Assembly: GCA_031425695.1 (NCBI GenBank)
Contig: JANPJV010000018.1
Coordinates: 1-14,552 of the forward strand
Direction of reading: 5' to 3'
Source: JANPJV01 sp031425695
GTDB taxonomy: Bacteria; Pseudomonadota; Gammaproteobacteria; Xanthomonadales; SZUA-5
Length of the DNA: 14,552 bases
In this document: positions 13,340 to 14,552 of the stretch, in pieces
Layout: every line of letters begins with the position of its first letter
Position numbering within the stretch: the first letter of the stretch is position 1
Made by a program: the position numbers and the translations under genes
Notes under the pieces: generated by a model
Told to the model about the DNA's origin: nothing
The model's input: only the letters and a program-made list of their open reading frames with translations
Database searches by the model: none

Positions 13340-14431
13340 CTACCCTCCTCCCTGCATCGCGGCGCCGGTGAGGATGTCGTTCAGTGCGATGTTGACGTAG
13401 TAGTTCGATTTGCCAATGCGCTGCTTTTGCAAAAAGCCACTGGCCGTGAGCGCCTCGAGGTACTTGCGAGCGGTCAGCCGGGACACGCCAAGATCGCGCT
13501 TGACGTAGTCGATCTTGGTGTAAGGGTGCGAAAACAGGTTGTTGATCAGATCCTGGCTATAGAACTTCCGGTGCTGCGCACGGATACGATGCTTCGTGTC
13601 GAGCAATGCTGACTTGATGGCTTGTACGGTGGTGACGCCGTCACGAGCGCATTGCTCGACACCGGTCAGGAGGTACAGCACCCACTCTTCCCACGTGTCG
13701 GTTTCGCGGACGCTTTGGAGCAGCCGGTAGTAGTCCGCCTTGGTACGGACGATGTACCGGCTGAGGTAGAGCACCGGGATGTCGAGCAGCCCCTGTTGCA
13801 CGAGGTAGAGCACGTTCAAGATGCGGCCCGTGCGACCGTTGCCATCGTAGAACGGGTGAATGGTCTCGAATTGGTGGTGCAGCAGTGCCATCTTGATCAG
13901 CGGGTCGACGTCAAAAGCCTCGTCAACGTTGATGAAGCGCTCGAGATCAGTCATCAATCGGACGATTTCAGCTGGATCCTGCGGTGGCGTGTAGACGATT
14001 CGGCCGGCACCGTCCTTCAAGGCTGTCCCAGGGAGCTTGCGGAAGCCCGCAGTGTTCTGCTCCAGTTCGGCCTGGATGGCCAGAATATGGTTGTTGGTGA
14101 TCAGCCCGGTGTCCCTGACTTGCTGGAAGCCGATCCACAACGCCTGCCGATAGCGGCGCACTTCCTTAGCCGCCGGGCTACCCGATGCGTCGGGGTAGGC
14201 ATCGTCGCGATAGAGCTCGTCATGGGTCGTGACGATGTTCTCGATGGCCGAGCTGTCCTTGGCCTCTTGCATGCCAAGCGCGTTGATCAAGATTCCCTGC
14301 TGCGGTATGGATGCAGCAACGCCCTTGAGCTCGGCCAGCTGACGGCCAGCTGCGATCAGCTTTTTCAGGACATCGGGGCGATCGAAGCGCCCCGGTGCCA
14401 GAGTGAACAGTGAGGTCAGTTCGCTCACCAT
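13340..14431 (-). CDS. Fic family protein (AMP transferase) with C-terminal winged helix
   Basis: The 363-residue protein has the Fic catalytic motif HPFYDGNGRTGR at 192-203, matching HxFx(D/E)GNGRxxR with His192 as the base. Fic enzymes usually transfer AMP from ATP to a hydroxyl side chain of a target protein. SSAIEN at 60-65 fits the inhibitory (S/T)xxxE(G/N) motif in an N-terminal position, so it is class II and probably self-inhibited through Glu64. Residues about 303-348 look like a winged helix (VKRDLGVSRLTARKYLEALT, then RIGKSNYYVN), so it may also bind DNA. It ends in QGGG, whose codons double as a ribosome binding site for the next frame. It is first in the minus-strand operon with the methyltransferase and helicase. 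The target protein is unknown. Confidence 0.9.
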   Translation of the reverse strand: MVSELTSLFTLAPGRFDRPDVLKKLIAAGRQLAELKGVAASIPQQGILINALGMQEAKDSSAIENIVTTHDELYRDDAYPDASGSPAAKEVRRYRQALWIGFQQVRDTGLITNNHILAIQAELEQNTAGFRKLPGTALKDGAGRIVYTPPQDPAEIVRLMTDLERFINVDEAFDVDPLIKMALLHHQFETIHPFYDGNGRTGRILNVLYLVQQGLLDIPVLYLSRYIVRTKADYYRLLQSVRETDTWEEWVLYLLTGVEQCARDGVTTVQAIKSALLDTKHRIRAQHRKFYSQDLINNLFSHPYTKIDYVKRDLGVSRLTARKYLEALTASGFLQKQRIGKSNYYVNIALNDILTGAAMQGGG

Positions 14432-14454
14432 CGAATTCCAGGCGCGCCGCCAAG

Positions 14455-14547
14455 TATAGAAAAGGACGTTTTTGTAGCTAAGTGGGTGGAGACGTGTATA
14501 GCAAATTGCTGTTTTCTATATGCGTGATGGGGGAAATGTATAGAAAA
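14455..14547 (-). promoter_or_regulatory. repeated TATAGAAAA motifs upstream of fic, probable operator/promoter
   Basis: TATAGAAAA occurs at 14455-14463 and 14539-14547, and as its complement TTTTCTATA at 14512-14520. A variant, TATAGCAAA, at 14497-14505 makes a 24-base near-palindrome with the inverted copy. The stretch is AT-rich and contains candidate -10 boxes for the minus-strand operon, for example the complement of 14453-14458 (TATACT). The leftmost copy lies 24 bases before the Fic start codon. The Fic C-terminal winged helix is a plausible binder. No other gene is visible between 14432 and the window end. Confidence 0.55.
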
Positions 14548-14552
14548 TTGGC

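Noticed and set aside
13622..14413. 263-codon open frame on the plus strand
   Set aside because: It mirrors the Fic gene, whose catalytic motif is unmistakable on the other strand. The translation shows no family resemblance.
1..14552. CRISPR array, insertion sequence or prophage structural genes
   Set aside because: No regularly spaced direct repeats, transposase-like proteins, capsid or tail genes were found on either strand.

Overview
The window is GC-rich, roughly 55-63% by hand count in most stretches. It looks like an accessory region of a proteobacterium, with Burkholderiales or Xanthomonadales-like content the best guess. That guess rests on gene types and base composition only; no housekeeping gene fixes the genus. 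A MobA/MobL-type relaxase, several defence-like genes and a decayed ATPase gene suggest an integrated mobilizable element, a genomic island or a plasmid. No integrase, transposase, replication gene or CRISPR array is visible.

Left part (1-1735): a weak 83-codon reading frame, then a short zinc-ribbon-like protein on the + strand. Convergent to these is a NYN/PIN-like nuclease gene on the - strand. The 412-base gap to the right of the nuclease gene has no convincing gene, but holds several inverted repeats (two look like minus-strand terminators) and a good sigma70-type promoter facing right. Middle-left (1735-3578): a two-gene operon with an ATGA overlap, an unrecognised 211-residue protein followed by an HTH-ImmA/IrrE metallopeptidase. 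Middle (3579-5003): no intact protein gene. It carries an unusual minus-strand tRNA with anticodon UAU and an oversized variable region, a frameshifted OLD/RecF-like ATPase remnant, and an orphan plus-strand terminator.

Centre (5004-8139): a large MobA/MobL relaxase on the - strand with a three-copy repeat in its C-terminal half. It is divergent, across a 91-base intergenic stretch, from a basic 150-residue protein. That stretch is the natural place to look for an origin of transfer.

Right part (8278-14552): a minus-strand operon read right to left. Its genes are a class II Fic protein with a C-terminal winged helix, a possible 26-codon linker ORF, a 952-residue beta-class DNA methyltransferase, and a UvrD/Rep-type helicase with a RelE/ParE-like domain at its N terminus. 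The upstream region holds three copies of TATAGAAAA and one variant. The set resembles a type III-like modification locus with no restriction subunit in view. It combines predicted DNA methylation, AMP transfer and helicase activity, and it is the best candidate here for an incompletely described defence system.
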